Positions 38,022-50,653 of a DNA stretch of 64,000 nt are shown piece after piece. Every line of letters begins with the position of its first letter. The first letter of the stretch is position 1. The notes beneath the pieces were generated by a model. It ran no database searches and was not told where the DNA came from. It saw nothing but the letters and a program-made list of their open reading frames with translations. Both the position numbers and the translations under genes were made by a program. The DNA is from Pseudomonas sp. R84 (GTDB lineage Bacteria; Pseudomonadota; Gammaproteobacteria; Pseudomonadales; Pseudomonadaceae). The stretch is from assembly GCF_009834515.1 (NCBI RefSeq), contig NZ_CP019426.1:6537806-6601805 (forward strand), given 5' to 3'.

Positions 38022-38126
38022 GGTCGACTCCGTTGAACAGGGGCGCCACTGCGGGGATGAGAGCGCCGATGGAGGCCATCTTCCACTTATCGCGAAAACA
38101 ACAGAATCACCAGCAACTGCAATCGA

Positions 38127-38147
38127 TTATTTCACTGAGTGAAATAA
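38127..38147. promoter_or_regulatory. Inverted repeat with T-N11-A (possible LysR-type site)
   Basis: TTATTTCAC-TGA-GTGAAATAA is a perfect 9-bp inverted repeat and includes the core TTCACTGAGTGAA, which fits the T-N11-A LysR motif. It covers the stop codon of the LysR gene and lies about 105 bases upstream of the GST start. It could be an operator for the GST-oxidoreductase pair. Confidence 0.4.
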
Positions 38148-39053
38148 CGCAGCATTTTTCAAGGCCGGATGTTCGCGCAAAGCCTCTGCCGTGAAATCGA
38201 CAAAACTGCGGATCCGCGCTGGCGCCTTGCGCCCGCCCTGATACACGACGTGGATCGGCAGCGGCGGCAGTTCAAATTCGGCGAGCACTATTTCCAGTGT
38301 GCCGGCGGCAACCTGACTCGCCACTTGATAGGACAACACCCGGGTCAAACCCAAGCCCGTGCAAGCTGCTGTAATCGCAGCCTGATTGGCGGTCACGATC
38401 AGACGCGGCTCTGGACGCACGCTGAGCGGTTCGCCCGCGTCGAGAAACGGCCAACTGCGTTGCTGGCCAATCGCTGAAGTCGCCACCACTGGCGCGCCCG
38501 CCAATGCGTGGGGATGAGCCGGCCGGCCATATTTGGCAAAGTAGTCTGGCGAGCCGCAAATGACCCGACGCACCTCCCCGACCCGAATCGCATGCTGATT
38601 GCTGTCCGGTAGATCACCAATGCGCACCGCGACATCGATGCCCTCCTCAACCATGTTGACGATACGATCAACCAGTACGGCATTGATCGTGACATCCGGA
38701 TACTGCGCGAGATAACGCGCCATCACCGGCGTCACAAACAAATCACCGAACAACACCGGCGCCGTCACCGTCAGTTGCCCACGCGGCTCGGCATGACTGC
38801 CCGCCGCCGAATCCTCTGCCTCCTGCACCTCGGCGAGAATCCGCCGACAATCTTCCAGGTAACGCTGCCCCGCTTCGCTCAAATGCACACTGCGCGTGGT
38901 GCGGATCAACAACTGCGTGCCGATGCGCAACTCCAGCGCCGCCACCGCCCGCGTGACGCTGGCCGCTGACAAACCCAGACGACGCGCGGCAGCAGAGAAG
39001 CCTTGCTCCTGGGCGACGATGGTGAAGATGTGCATTTCCTGGAAGCGATCCAT
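38127..39053 (-). CDS. LysR family transcriptional regulator
   Basis: 308-residue regulator with an N-terminal winged HTH (MHIFTIVAQEQGFSAAARRLGLSAASVTRAVAALE) and a substrate-binding domain beginning near GQLTVTAPVLFGDLFV. The ATG at 39053 with GAGGG upstream is preferred over a TTG four codons earlier. Unusually for a LysR gene, it is not divergent but co-directional with the GST and oxidoreductase genes it may control. The inverted repeat at its 3-prime end could be its binding site. Confidence 0.9.
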   Translation of the reverse strand: MDRFQEMHIFTIVAQEQGFSAAARRLGLSAASVTRAVAALELRIGTQLLIRTTRSVHLSEAGQRYLEDCRRILAEVQEAEDSAAGSHAEPRGQLTVTAPVLFGDLFVTPVMARYLAQYPDVTINAVLVDRIVNMVEEGIDVAVRIGDLPDSNQHAIRVGEVRRVICGSPDYFAKYGRPAHPHALAGAPVVATSAIGQQRSWPFLDAGEPLSVRPEPRLIVTANQAAITAACTGLGLTRVLSYQVASQVAAGTLEIVLAEFELPPLPIHVVYQGGRKAPARIRSFVDFTAEALREHPALKNAALFHSVK

Positions 39054-39074
39054 GGAGACCCTCAAGTCAGATAC

Positions 39075-39102
39075 AAAAATCGCAGCCGAAGCTGCGATTT
39101 TT
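39075..39102 (-). terminator. Rho-independent terminator after glmS
   Basis: Stem AAAAATCGCAGC / GCTGCGATTTTT with loop CGAA, flanked by A and T runs on both strands, so it can act in either direction. It lies between the glmS stop and the LysR gene start, ending the glmR-glmS transcript. Confidence 0.85.
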
Positions 39103-39128
39103 TTGCGCCGATGTCAGCTGTGGATAAC

Positions 39129-40961
39129 TTATTCCACCGTCACCGACTTCGCCAAATTACGCGGCTGATCGACGTCCGTGCCCTTGAGCACCGCAACGTA
39201 GTACGACAGCAACTGCAGCGGAACCGTGTAGAGGATCGGCGAGAGGATGTCGTGGATATGCGGCATCTGCACCACGTGGGTGCCTTCGCCGTTGGTCATG
39301 CCGGCTTTTTCGTCGGCGAACACGATCAATTCACCGCCACGAGCGCGGACTTCCTGCAGGTTGGACTTGAGCTTTTCCAGCAGTTCGTTGTTCGGCGCCA
39401 CAGTGACCACCGGCATGTCGTTATCCACAAGCGCCAGCGGGCCGTGCTTCAGCTCGCCGGCCGGGTAGGCTTCGGCGTGGATGTAGGAGATTTCCTTGAG
39501 TTTCAGGGCACCTTCCATCGCCACCGGGAATTGCGCACCACGACCGAGGAACAGGGTGTGGTTTTTCTCGGCGAACAGCTCGGCGATCTTCTCCACGGTG
39601 CTGTCCATGGCCAGCGCTTCGCCAAGACGGGTTGGCAGACGACGCAGCTCTTCGACCAGACGCGCTTCAACGCCGTCAGCCAACGTGCCGCGCACTTGAC
39701 CCAGCGACAGCGTCAGCAACAACAGGCCGACCAATTGCGTGGTGAAGGCTTTGGTGGAGGCCACACCAATTTCGCGGCCGGCCTGAGTCAGCAGGGTCAG
39801 ATCGGACTCGCGCACCAGCGAGCTGATGCCGACGTTGCAGATCGCCAGGCTGGCGAGGAAACCCAGCTCTTTGGCGTTGCGCAGGGCTGCCAGGGTGTCG
39901 GCGGTTTCACCGGACTGCGAGATGGTCACGAACAGGGTGTCCGGCTGCACCACCACTTTGCGGTAGCGGAATTCGCTGGCGACTTCGACCTGGCACGGGA
40001 TACCGGCCAGTTCTTCGAGCCAGTAACGCGCCACCATTCCGGCGTGATAGCTGGTGCCGCAGGCGACGATCTGCACGTTGCGGACTTTGGCAAACAGCTC
40101 GGCGGCTTGTGGGCCGAAGGCTTGCACCAACACTTGATCGTTGCTCAGGCGACCTTCGAGGGTGCGCTGCACAACGGCCGGTTGCTCGTGGATTTCCTTG
40201 AGCATGTAGTGGCGGTATTCACCTTTGTCGGCGGCTTCGGCACCGTCGCTGTACTGCACGGTCTGGCGCTCGACAGCATTGCCGTTGATGTCCCAGACTT
40301 GCACGTCATCGCGGCGAATTTCGGCGATATCGCCTTCTTCCAGGTACATGAAGCGGTCGGTGACCTGACGCAGCGCCAACTGGTCGGAGGCGAGGAAGTT
40401 CTCGCCCAGACCCAGACCGATCACCAACGGGCTGCCACTGCGCGCGGCGACCAGACGATCCGGCTGCTTGGCATTGATCACGGCCAGACCGTAAGCACCG
40501 TGCAGTTCCTTGACCGTTGCTTTAAGCGCAACGCTCAGATCAGGCTGATCCTTGAGTTTATGGTTGAGCAGGTGAGCGATGACTTCGGTATCGGTATCCG
40601 AAGTAAACACGTAACCCTGCGCTTTCAGCTGTTCGCGCAGGGCTTCGTGGTTTTCGATGATGCCGTTGTGCACCACCGCGATGTCGCCGGAAAAATGCGG
40701 GTGGGCGTTGCGTTCACAGGGTGCGCCGTGGGTGGCCCAACGGGTGTGGGCAATGCCGAGTCGGCCAACCAGCGGGTGTTCAGCCAGCGCTGCTTCGAGT
40801 TCGCTGACCTTGCCCGGGCGACGCATGCGCTCAAGGGTTTCATCGTTGGTGAAGACCGCGACACCGGCGCTGTCATAGCCGCGGTATTCCAGGCGCTTGA
40901 GGCCCTCGAGCAGGATGGCGGTGATATTACGTTCAGCAACTGCGCCGACAATTCCACACAT
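39129..40961 (-). CDS. glmS: Glutamine--fructose-6-phosphate aminotransferase
   Basis: 610-residue enzyme making glucosamine-6-phosphate, the entry step to peptidoglycan and LPS amino sugars. The start at [12 protein letters not shown] (40961) places the catalytic Cys second, to become N-terminal after Met removal; ten extra upstream codons are rejected for that reason. The glutaminase domain (1-240) has [16 protein letters not shown]; two SIS isomerase domains follow ([21 protein letters not shown]), ending [18 protein letters not shown] lies upstream. The start is two bases after the glmR stop. No glmS ribozyme is expected or seen. Confidence 0.97.
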   Translation of the reverse strand: MCGIVGAVAERNITAILLEGLKRLEYRGYDSAGVAVFTNDETLERMRRPGKVSELEAALAEHPLVGRLGIAHTRWATHGAPCERNAHPHFSGDIAVVHNGIIENHEALREQLKAQGYVFTSDTDTEVIAHLLNHKLKDQPDLSVALKATVKELHGAYGLAVINAKQPDRLVAARSGSPLVIGLGLGENFLASDQLALRQVTDRFMYLEEGDIAEIRRDDVQVWDINGNAVERQTVQYSDGAEAADKGEYRHYMLKEIHEQPAVVQRTLEGRLSNDQVLVQAFGPQAAELFAKVRNVQIVACGTSYHAGMVARYWLEELAGIPCQVEVASEFRYRKVVVQPDTLFVTISQSGETADTLAALRNAKELGFLASLAICNVGISSLVRESDLTLLTQAGREIGVASTKAFTTQLVGLLLLTLSLGQVRGTLADGVEARLVEELRRLPTRLGEALAMDSTVEKIAELFAEKNHTLFLGRGAQFPVAMEGALKLKEISYIHAEAYPAGELKHGPLALVDNDMPVVTVAPNNELLEKLKSNLQEVRARGGELIVFADEKAGMTNGEGTHVVQMPHIHDILSPILYTVPLQLLSYYVAVLKGTDVDQPRNLAKSVTVE

Positions 40962-40963
40962 GC

Positions 40964-41740
40964 TTATTTCTCCTGACTGACAGCCGCGCAAATCACGGTG
41001 ATACCGCGGGCCTGAATCTGATCGCGTGCCTCGCTAGGCAGGCGATCATCGGTAATTAGGGTATGGACGCTGCTCCACGGCAGCTCCAGGTTGGGAATCT
41101 TGCGACCGATCTTGTCGGCCTCGACCATGACGATGACTTCCCGCGCCACTTCGGCCATGACCCGGCTCAAACCGAGCAGCTCATTGAAGGTCGTGGTGCC
41201 GCGCATCAGGTCGATACCGTCGGCGCCAATGAACAATTGGTCGAAGTCGTAAGAGCGTAGTACCTGCTCGGCGACCTGGCCCTGAAAGGATTCCGAATGC
41301 GGATCCCAGGTGCCGCCGGTCATCAGCAGCACCGGTTCGTGTTCGAGTTCGCTCAAGGCATTGGCGACGTACAGGGAGTTGGTCATCACTACCAGACCGG
41401 GCTGTTGGCCAAGCTCCGGGATCATGGCGGCGGTGGTGCTGCCGCTGTCGATGATGATCCGCGCGTGTTCGCGGATGCGTTTCACCGCTGCACGGGCAAT
41501 CGCCTGTTTGTATTTGGAAACGCTCTGCGCGGTTTCCGCTACCAACTCTTGGGGCATTGTGATCGCCCCGCCGTAGCGGCGCAGCAGCAGGCCATGGCTT
41601 TCAAGCGCAGCAAGATCCTTGCGAATCGTAACTTCGGAGGTTTCGAAACGCTTGGCCAGTTCATCCACACTGACTTCGCCCTGCTCGTTGAGCAAGGCGA
41701 GGATGTTGTGGCGGCGTTGCGGCGTGTTGCGTTTCGACAT
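40964..41740 (-). CDS. glmR: DeoR/GlpR family regulator GlmR
   Basis: 258-residue DeoR-type regulator: [42 protein letters not shown], then a sugar-phosphate-sensing domain with [15 protein letters not shown] and [11 protein letters not shown]. It is directly upstream of glmS, ending two bases before it, as in other pseudomonads where the gene is called glmR and controls glmS. A TTTCGTTTCGAAA motif lies just ahead of its start. Confidence 0.9.
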   Translation of the reverse strand: MSKRNTPQRRHNILALLNEQGEVSVDELAKRFETSEVTIRKDLAALESHGLLLRRYGGAITMPQELVAETAQSVSKYKQAIARAAVKRIREHARIIIDSGSTTAAMIPELGQQPGLVVMTNSLYVANALSELEHEPVLLMTGGTWDPHSESFQGQVAEQVLRSYDFDQLFIGADGIDLMRGTTTFNELLGLSRVMAEVAREVIVMVEADKIGRKIPNLELPWSSVHTLITDDRLPSEARDQIQARGITVICAAVSQEK

Positions 41741-41750
41741 GGCGGCTTAA

Positions 41751-41765
41751 GTTTCGTTTCGAAAG
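41751..41765. promoter_or_regulatory. Candidate GlmR (DeoR-type) operator
   Basis: GTTTCGTTTCGAAAG combines a direct TTTCG repeat with a TTTCGAAA palindrome, resembling operators of DeoR-family proteins. It lies 11-25 bases upstream of the glmR start codon, which fits autoregulation of glmR-glmS. Confidence 0.45.
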
Positions 41766-41816
41766 ATAACGTAAGCAATCAAAACCTATCAGCCCTAAAT
41801 CGTCAAGCTGTCGCCC

Positions 41817-41868
41817 AAAAAAAATCGCAGCCTTCAACATTCCCGTAGGAGCTGCCGAAGGCTGCGAT
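41817..41868 (-). terminator. glmU terminator built around a GTAGGAGCT repeat
   Basis: On the minus strand GATCGCAGCCTTC (from 41868) pairs with GAAGGCTGCGATT (to 41824) as a 12-bp stem followed by eight T. The loop contains the repeat sequence GGCAGCTCCTACGGG. It ends the glmU transcript before glmR. The arm from about 41842 to 41880 is a half-copy of the dispersed GTAGGAGCT element. Confidence 0.8.
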
Positions 41869-41900
41869 CTCTTGATCTTCAAAAAACCGCTGTGGATAAC

Positions 41901-43268
41901 TCAGCTCTTCTTGATCTTCTCCGGCCGCTTCCAGCCGTCGATATTCCTCTGCCGCGCTCGGCCCACGGCCAACTGCGCGTTATCCACATTCTGCGTAATG
42001 GTCGAACCGGCTGCCGTGGTCGCACCGGCAGAGATATCCACAGGCGCGACTAACGAGTTATTGGAGCCGACGAACACGTCAGCACCCAACACGGTTTTCC
42101 ACTTGTTGGCGCCATCGTAGTTGCAGGTGATGGTGCCGGCGCCAATATTGGTACGCGCACCGATTTCGGCATCACCCAGATAAGTCAGGTGACCTGCTTT
42201 GGCGCCTTCACCCATATGGGCGTTTTTCAGTTCAACAAAGTTACCCACATGCGCACGCGCTTCGAGCACGGTGCCTGGACGCAGACGCGCAAACGGGCCG
42301 GCATCGCTGCCCTCGCCCATAACGGCACCTTCAATATGACTGTTGGCCTTGATCACCACGCCTTTGCGCAGGGTGCTGTCCTTGATCACACAATTCGGGC
42401 CGATCACCACATCGTCTTCGATGACGACGTTGCCTTCGAGGATCACGTTGATATCGATCAGCACGTCGCGACCCACAGTGACTTCTCCACGCACATCGAA
42501 ACGCGCCGGATCACGCAGGGTCACGCCTTGCGCCATCAAACGACGGCCAGCGCGCAGCTGGTAATGACGCTCCAGCTCGGACAGCTGCTTGCGATCATTG
42601 GCGCCCTGCACCTCCATCGGGTCGTGTGGTTGTTCGGTGGCCACCACCAGACCATCGCGGACCGCCATTTCGATCACGTCGGTCAGGTAATACTCGCCTT
42701 GGGCGTTGTTGTTCGACAGGCGACTCATCCAATCGGCCAGACGATTGGCCGGCACCGCGAGAATGCCGGTGTTGCCTTCAGTAATGGCGCGCTGGGCTTC
42801 GCTGGCATCTTTGTGCTCAACAATGGCGGCTACTTTGCCGTCAGCATCGCGCACGATGCGGCCGTAACCGGTTGGGTCTTCCAGTTCGACGGTTAGCAAA
42901 CCCATCTGCCCGGGCACGACATGCTTGAGCAAACGTTGCAGGGTTTCGACTTCGATCAGCGGCACGTCACCGTATAGGATCAACACCGTGTCGGCAGTAA
43001 TGAACGGCACCGCTTGGGCAGTGGCATGACCGGTGCCGAGTTGTTTGTCTTGCAGGACGAAATTCAGATCCTCAGCGGCCAGGCGTTCACGCACCACATC
43101 GGCACCATGGCCGATCACCACATGAATGCGTTGTGGCTCAAGTTGCCGGGCGCTGTGGATAACATGGCCCAGCATGGAGTTGCCGGCAATCGGGTGCAGC
43201 ACTTTCGGCAGTGCCGAACGCATACGAGTGCCTTGACCGGCCGCGAGGATAACGATTTCAAGAGACAT
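41901..43268 (-). CDS. glmU: Bifunctional N-acetylglucosamine-1-phosphate uridyltransferase / glucosamine-1-phosphate acetyltransferase
   Basis: 455-residue enzyme completing UDP-GlcNAc synthesis. The N-terminal uridyltransferase has [22 protein letters not shown] and the metal motif ILYGDVPLI. The C-terminal left-handed beta-helix has repeated hexapeptides and the acetyltransferase stretch [21 protein letters not shown]. The length is standard. It lies upstream of glmR-glmS but is separated by a terminator, so the three amino-sugar genes are two units. Confidence 0.97.
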   Translation of the reverse strand: MSLEIVILAAGQGTRMRSALPKVLHPIAGNSMLGHVIHSARQLEPQRIHVVIGHGADVVRERLAAEDLNFVLQDKQLGTGHATAQAVPFITADTVLILYGDVPLIEVETLQRLLKHVVPGQMGLLTVELEDPTGYGRIVRDADGKVAAIVEHKDASEAQRAITEGNTGILAVPANRLADWMSRLSNNNAQGEYYLTDVIEMAVRDGLVVATEQPHDPMEVQGANDRKQLSELERHYQLRAGRRLMAQGVTLRDPARFDVRGEVTVGRDVLIDINVILEGNVVIEDDVVIGPNCVIKDSTLRKGVVIKANSHIEGAVMGEGSDAGPFARLRPGTVLEARAHVGNFVELKNAHMGEGAKAGHLTYLGDAEIGARTNIGAGTITCNYDGANKWKTVLGADVFVGSNNSLVAPVDISAGATTAAGSTITQNVDNAQLAVGRARQRNIDGWKRPEKIKKS

Positions 43269-43328
43269 GACTGGCTACCAATCCTGGGTGGTCAGCGACT
43301 GCGACCGGGTTTCGGGAATTCGGAAAAG

Positions 43329-43358
43329 AAAAAAGGGTAGCCGAGGCTACCCTTTTTT
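43329..43358 (-). terminator. Terminator of the ATP synthase operon
   Basis: AAAAAAGGGTAGCC / GGCTACCCTTTTTT, a symmetric GC stem with A and T tails, located between the atpC stop and glmU. It can terminate in both directions. Confidence 0.88.
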
Positions 43359-43386
43359 ATCAATCGCACAACAAGCGGCTGACGGA

Positions 43387-43812
43387 TTAACCGCCAAACT
43401 TCTTGCGGATCTGCTGGACGGTGCGCAGCTGAGCTGCAGCCTCGGCCAGCCGTGCTGACGCAGCGCTGTAGTCGAAATCAGCGCCTTTTTCATGCAGAGC
43501 ATGCTCGGCAGCCTTGAGAGCTGCTTGAGCCTGAGCTTCATCCAGGTCGGCGGCACGTTGCACGGTATCGGCAAGCACTTTGACCATGTTCGGCTGAACC
43601 TCGAGGAAACCACCGGAGATGTAGAACACCTCGGGTTCCCCGCCTTGCTTGATCAGGCGGATCGGACCTGGCTTCAGATTAGTGATCAGCGGCGCGTGAC
43701 CCAGAGCGATACCAAGATCACCCAGTGCACCGTGCGCAATCACCATCTCGACCAGGCCGGAAAAGATTTCCCCTTCCGCGCTGACGATATCGCAATGGAC
43801 TGTCATAGCCAT
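43387..43812 (-). CDS. atpC: ATP synthase F1 subunit epsilon
   Basis: 141-residue epsilon subunit: N-terminal beta-sandwich ([40 protein letters not shown]) and two C-terminal helices rich in Ala and Glu that can inhibit the motor. It is the last gene of the atp operon, 45 bases after atpD, with a terminator downstream. Confidence 0.96.
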   Translation of the reverse strand: MAMTVHCDIVSAEGEIFSGLVEMVIAHGALGDLGIALGHAPLITNLKPGPIRLIKQGGEPEVFYISGGFLEVQPNMVKVLADTVQRAADLDEAQAQAALKAAEHALHEKGADFDYSAASARLAEAAAQLRTVQQIRKKFGG

Positions 43813-43857
43813 CTGATTGCCTCAACCTAAATTAGCGCCCGTTGCCGGGCGCCGGGA

Positions 43858-45264
<1,407 letters not shown>

Positions 45265-46125
45265 TTAAACCGCGGCAGCGCCGCCGACGATTTCCGAGAT
45301 CTCTTGGGTGATCGCAGCCTGACGCGCCTTGTTGTAGATCAGCTGCAAATCGCTGATCAAATCACCGGCGTTGTCGGTAGCGTTCTTCATCGCGATCATC
45401 CGCGCAGCTTGTTCAGCCGCGTTGTTCTCGACCACCGCCTGGTAGACCTGCGACTCAACGTAGCGGACCATCAAGCCGTCAAGCAGCTCTTTGGCATCCG
45501 GTTCGTAGAGATAGTCCCAGTGGTGCTTGAGATCCTGATCCGGGGTGGCCACCAGTGGAATCAACTGCTCCACGGTAGGCTGTTGCGTCATGGTGTTGAT
45601 GAACTTGTTGGACACCACGGACAGGCGATCAATACGGCCATCCAGGTAGGCATCCAGCATCACCTTGACGCTGCCGATCAAGTCATTGATCGACGGCTCT
45701 TCACCCAGGTGGCTGATAGCTGCAACGACGTTACCGCCGAAGTTACGGAAAAAGGCCGCACCCTTGCTACCAACGACACACAGATCAATCTCGACGCCGT
45801 TTTCGCGGTTTACCGCCATGTCCTTGACCAGGGCCTTGAACAGGTTGGTATTCAAGCCGCCGCACAGACCACGGTCACTGCTCACCACAACATAACCAAC
45901 GCGCTTGATTTCGCGGTCGATCATGAACGGGTGGCGGTATTCCGGGTTGGCGTTGGCCAGATGCCCAATAACCTGGCGGATACGCTCCGCATAAGGACGG
46001 CTAGCAGCCATGCGCATTTGTGCCTTGCGCATTTTGCTGACCGCCACTTTTTCCATGGCGCTGGTAATCTTTTGCGTGCTTTTGATGCTCGCAATCTTAC
46101 TGCGAATCTCTTTTGCGCCTGCCAT
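45265..46125 (-). CDS. atpG: ATP synthase F1 subunit gamma
   Basis: 286-residue rotor shaft subunit. It has the N-terminal coiled coil [32 protein letters not shown] and the C-terminal helix [35 protein letters not shown] typical of gamma. It is preceded by a stem-loop in the gap after atpA. Confidence 0.97.
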   Translation of the reverse strand: MAGAKEIRSKIASIKSTQKITSAMEKVAVSKMRKAQMRMAASRPYAERIRQVIGHLANANPEYRHPFMIDREIKRVGYVVVSSDRGLCGGLNTNLFKALVKDMAVNRENGVEIDLCVVGSKGAAFFRNFGGNVVAAISHLGEEPSINDLIGSVKVMLDAYLDGRIDRLSVVSNKFINTMTQQPTVEQLIPLVATPDQDLKHHWDYLYEPDAKELLDGLMVRYVESQVYQAVVENNAAEQAARMIAMKNATDNAGDLISDLQLIYNKARQAAITQEISEIVGGAAAV

Positions 46126-46146
46126 GTAACACCTATCAGGTTAGCA

Positions 46147-46170
46147 AGCGGGAGCCTCGCGGCTCCCGCT
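46147..46170 (-). other. Intercistronic stem-loop between atpA and atpG
   Basis: AGCGGGAGCC-TCGC-GGCTCCCGCT forms a perfect 10-bp GC-rich stem in the 50-base gap between the atpA stop and the atpG start. It lacks a T-run, so it looks like an mRNA stability or processing element rather than a terminator. Confidence 0.7.
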
Positions 46171-46175
46171 GCGGC

Positions 46176-47720
46176 TTACCAGGTTTGGGTGGCCTTGAAC
46201 TTCTCGATACCGGCTTTCATGCCAGCGTCGATTTCGTCATTGAAGTCACCTTTAACGTTGATCTTGGCCATCAAATCGGCGTGATCGCGGTTGAAGAAAG
46301 CAATCAGCGCTTGTTCGAAGCTGCCGATCTTGGCGATTTCAATGTCAGTCAGGAACCCACGCTCAGCGGCATACAGCGACAGCGCCATGTCAGCGATCGA
46401 CATTGGTGCGTATTGCTTCTGCTTCATCAGCTCGGTAACGCGCTGACCATGCTCAAGTTGCTTACGGGTCGCTTCGTCCAGGTCAGAAGCGAACTGGGCG
46501 AATGCCGCCAGTTCACGGTACTGAGCCAGAGCGGTACGGATACCACCGGACAGCTTCTTGATGATCTTGGTCTGAGCGGCACCACCCACACGGGATACCG
46601 AAACACCGGCGTTCACTGCAGGGCGGATGCCCGAGTTGAACATGGCCGATTCCAGGAAGATCTGACCGTCGGTGATGGAAATCACGTTGGTCGGAACGAA
46701 CGCGGAAACGTCGCCAGCCTGGGTTTCGATGATCGGCAATGCGGTCAGGGAACCGGTTTTGCCGGTCACTGCGCCGTTGGTGAACTTCTCTACGTATTCT
46801 TCCGAAACGCGGGATGCGCGCTCCAGCAGACGGGAGTGGAGATAGAACACGTCGCCTGGGTAAGCTTCACGGCCTGGTGGACGGCGCAGCAGCAGGGAAA
46901 TCTGGCGGTAAGCCACTGCTTGCTTGGACAGATCGTCATAAACGATCAGCGCGTCTTCACCGCGGTCGCGGAAGAATTCACCCATGGTGCAACCGGAGTA
47001 CGGTGCCAGGAATTGCAGCGCAGGAGATTCCGAAGCACTGGCAGCCACGATGATCGTGTTGGCCAGGGCGCCGTTTTCTTCCAGCTTGCGAACCACGTTG
47101 GCGATGGTCGATTGTTTCTGACCAATAGCTACGTAGACGCAGAAAATGCCGCTGTCTTTCTGGTTGATGATCGCGTCGATCGCCAGAGCGGTTTTACCGA
47201 TCTGACGGTCACCGATGATCAGCTCACGCTGGCCACGGCCGACAGGGATCATGGCATCGACAGCCTTGTAGCCAGTCTGTACAGGCTGGTCTACCGACTT
47301 ACGCCAGATCACGCCCGGAGCAACTTTCTCGACCGCGTCGGTCTCGGTGTTGCCCAGTGGACCTTTGCCGTCAACAGGGTTGCCCAGTGCGTCGACTACG
47401 CGACCCAGCAGTTCCTTACCAACCGGAACTTCGAGGATGCGGCCGGTGCACTTGGCGCTCATGCCTTCAGCCAGAGACTGGTAAGCGCCCAGTACAACGG
47501 CACCTACGGAGTCTTGCTCCAGGTTGAGGGCCATACCGTAGACGCCGCCCGGAAACTCGATCATCTCGCCGTACATTACGTCGGCCAGACCGTGAATCCG
47601 CACGATGCCGTCAGATACGCTGACGACAGTGCCTTCGTTACGGGCTTGGGAGGTCACATCGAGCTTGTCGATGCGGCCCTTGATAATTTCACTTATTTCG
47701 GAAGGATTGAGTTGCTGCAT
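46176..47720 (-). CDS. atpA: ATP synthase F1 subunit alpha
   Basis: 514-residue non-catalytic nucleotide-binding subunit. It starts [17 protein letters not shown], has the P-loop [14 protein letters not shown] and the conserved arginine-finger region [17 protein letters not shown]. It sits 21 bases after atpH. Confidence 0.98.
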   Translation of the reverse strand: MQQLNPSEISEIIKGRIDKLDVTSQARNEGTVVSVSDGIVRIHGLADVMYGEMIEFPGGVYGMALNLEQDSVGAVVLGAYQSLAEGMSAKCTGRILEVPVGKELLGRVVDALGNPVDGKGPLGNTETDAVEKVAPGVIWRKSVDQPVQTGYKAVDAMIPVGRGQRELIIGDRQIGKTALAIDAIINQKDSGIFCVYVAIGQKQSTIANVVRKLEENGALANTIIVAASASESPALQFLAPYSGCTMGEFFRDRGEDALIVYDDLSKQAVAYRQISLLLRRPPGREAYPGDVFYLHSRLLERASRVSEEYVEKFTNGAVTGKTGSLTALPIIETQAGDVSAFVPTNVISITDGQIFLESAMFNSGIRPAVNAGVSVSRVGGAAQTKIIKKLSGGIRTALAQYRELAAFAQFASDLDEATRKQLEHGQRVTELMKQKQYAPMSIADMALSLYAAERGFLTDIEIAKIGSFEQALIAFFNRDHADLMAKINVKGDFNDEIDAGMKAGIEKFKATQTW

Positions 47721-47741
47721 TGCTCTGCTGCCCCTTCAAAC

Positions 47742-48278
47742 TCAAGATTTCAATGCTTCGGCAAGTTTCGCGATTTTGCCGCGAATCGAGCCATCGATAA
47801 CCAGGTCGCCGGCGCGGATAACGACACCACCTATAAGGGCAGCATCCTCCGCAACTTGCAGGCGCACTTCCCGGTTGAGTCGTGCACTGAGAACCTTGGC
47901 GAGTTTGTCTTGCTGTTCTTGGTTCAATGCAAAAGCACTGGTCACTTCAACGTCTACCGACTTCTCTTGTTCGGCCTTGTAAAGGTCGAAAAGAGCGGCA
48001 ATCTCCGGCAGAAGCGGGAGACGGTCGTTTTCGGCAACGACATTGATGAAGTTCTGTGCCTTGGCATCAAACTTGTCGCCGCACACGTCAATAAACGTGG
48101 CGGCCTTTTCTGCGCTCGTCAGTCGCGGGGCCTTGAGCACGCGCTGCATGGTGTCGTCTTGTGACACCGCTGCAGCCAGGCCGAGCATGGCTGACCAATT
48201 GGCCAGTTGCTGGTGGGCCTGAGCGTGCTCGAAGGCCGCCTTAGCGTAAGGTCGGGCCAACGTGGTCAGTTCTGCCAT
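47742..48278 (-). CDS. atpH: ATP synthase F1 subunit delta
   Basis: 178-residue peripheral-stalk subunit linking F1 to subunit b: N-terminal helical domain [27 protein letters not shown] and C-terminal [37 protein letters not shown], the hallmark of OSCP/delta. It lies 12 bases after atpF. Confidence 0.97.
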   Translation of the reverse strand: MAELTTLARPYAKAAFEHAQAHQQLANWSAMLGLAAAVSQDDTMQRVLKAPRLTSAEKAATFIDVCGDKFDAKAQNFINVVAENDRLPLLPEIAALFDLYKAEQEKSVDVEVTSAFALNQEQQDKLAKVLSARLNREVRLQVAEDAALIGGVVIRAGDLVIDGSIRGKIAKLAEALKS

Positions 48279-48290
48279 GATCGCCCTCGC

Positions 48291-48761
48291 TTAGATTTCA
48301 GCAGCCAGTTGGTTAACCAGCTCTGCGTGCGCGTTTTGATCGATTGTGGCACCCAGGATCTTCTCGGCGCCGCCGACAGCCAGCAAACCCACTTGGGCGC
48401 GCAGCTTGTCTTTGACACTGTTCAGTTCCTGTTCGATCTCGGCTTGAGCCTGAACCTTCACACGGTCAGCGTCGACACGGGCCTTTTCAACGGCCTCTTC
48501 GACAATCTGGTTACCGCGTTTCTTGGCTTGCTCGATGATTTCAGCTGCCTGAGCTTTCGCTTCGCGCAGTTGCTGACCCGCTTTTTCTTGGGCCAACTCC
48601 AGGTCGCGAGCTGCACGGCTGGCAGCGTCCAGACCATCAGCGATCTTCTTTTGACGTTCGTGCAGGGCAGCGATGACCGGAGGCCATACATACTTCATGC
48701 AGAACAGTACAAAAATCAGGAACGCAACGGACTGGCCAATCAGGGTCGCATTAATGTTCAC
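48291..48761 (-). CDS. atpF: ATP synthase Fo subunit b
   Basis: 156-residue stator subunit: one N-terminal membrane helix ([23 protein letters not shown]) then a long charged coiled coil. The start is GTG at 48761, with GAGG seven bases upstream; no ATG is suitably placed and the length matches other pseudomonads. Confidence 0.97.
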   Translation of the reverse strand: MNINATLIGQSVAFLIFVLFCMKYVWPPVIAALHERQKKIADGLDAASRAARDLELAQEKAGQQLREAKAQAAEIIEQAKKRGNQIVEEAVEKARVDADRVKVQAQAEIEQELNSVKDKLRAQVGLLAVGGAEKILGATIDQNAHAELVNQLAAEI

Positions 48762-48820
48762 GCCAACACCTCGCAGTTACGTTGTCCATCACATCAAATT
48801 ACTCGGAAGAATCCGGGTAA

Positions 48821-49093
<273 letters not shown>

Positions 49094-49165
49094 TTACGTC
49101 GTATGGTTTAGGTTTTTTAGATTAAAGCGGTAAAACAAATCGTTTCAGGTGCCCTGTGAAGAGCC

Positions 49166-49187
49166 CCTTCCCGTTTGACCGGGAAGG
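49166..49187 (-). other. Stem-loop in the atpB-atpE gap
   Basis: CCTTCCCG-TTTGAC-CGGGAAGG is a perfect 8-bp stem in the 133-base gap between atpB and atpE. It has no T-run after it. In E. coli the region ahead of atpE increases its translation, and a similar role is plausible here. Confidence 0.65.
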
Positions 49188-49211
49188 ACATCAGACTAGT
49201 CGAGACTGGCC

Positions 49212-50505
<1,294 letters not shown>

Positions 50506-50653
50506 CACGTTTGCTCTCCAATGGTCGGCTGCCAGAATTCAATAACTTGGCATAATTTGTGCCGACAAAATGCGCGCAGAGTATAGGGGCGGTTCTGCCC
50601 CTATTCAACTGTCAGGTAGTGATTTCCGACTGCGCGCTACATGAGGAAATGTT

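Noticed and set aside
39003..40976. 657-residue plus-strand open frame opposite glmS
   Set aside because: Shadow frame; glmS on the other strand has full catalytic motifs.
40962..41900. glmS ribozyme or riboswitch
   Set aside because: The glmR and glmS genes are separated by two bases, leaving no room; no ribozyme-like structure was seen in the glmU-glmR gap.
46113..48164. 683-residue plus-strand open frame opposite atpA/atpH
   Set aside because: Antisense shadow of well-supported atp genes; its sequence has no recognisable domain.
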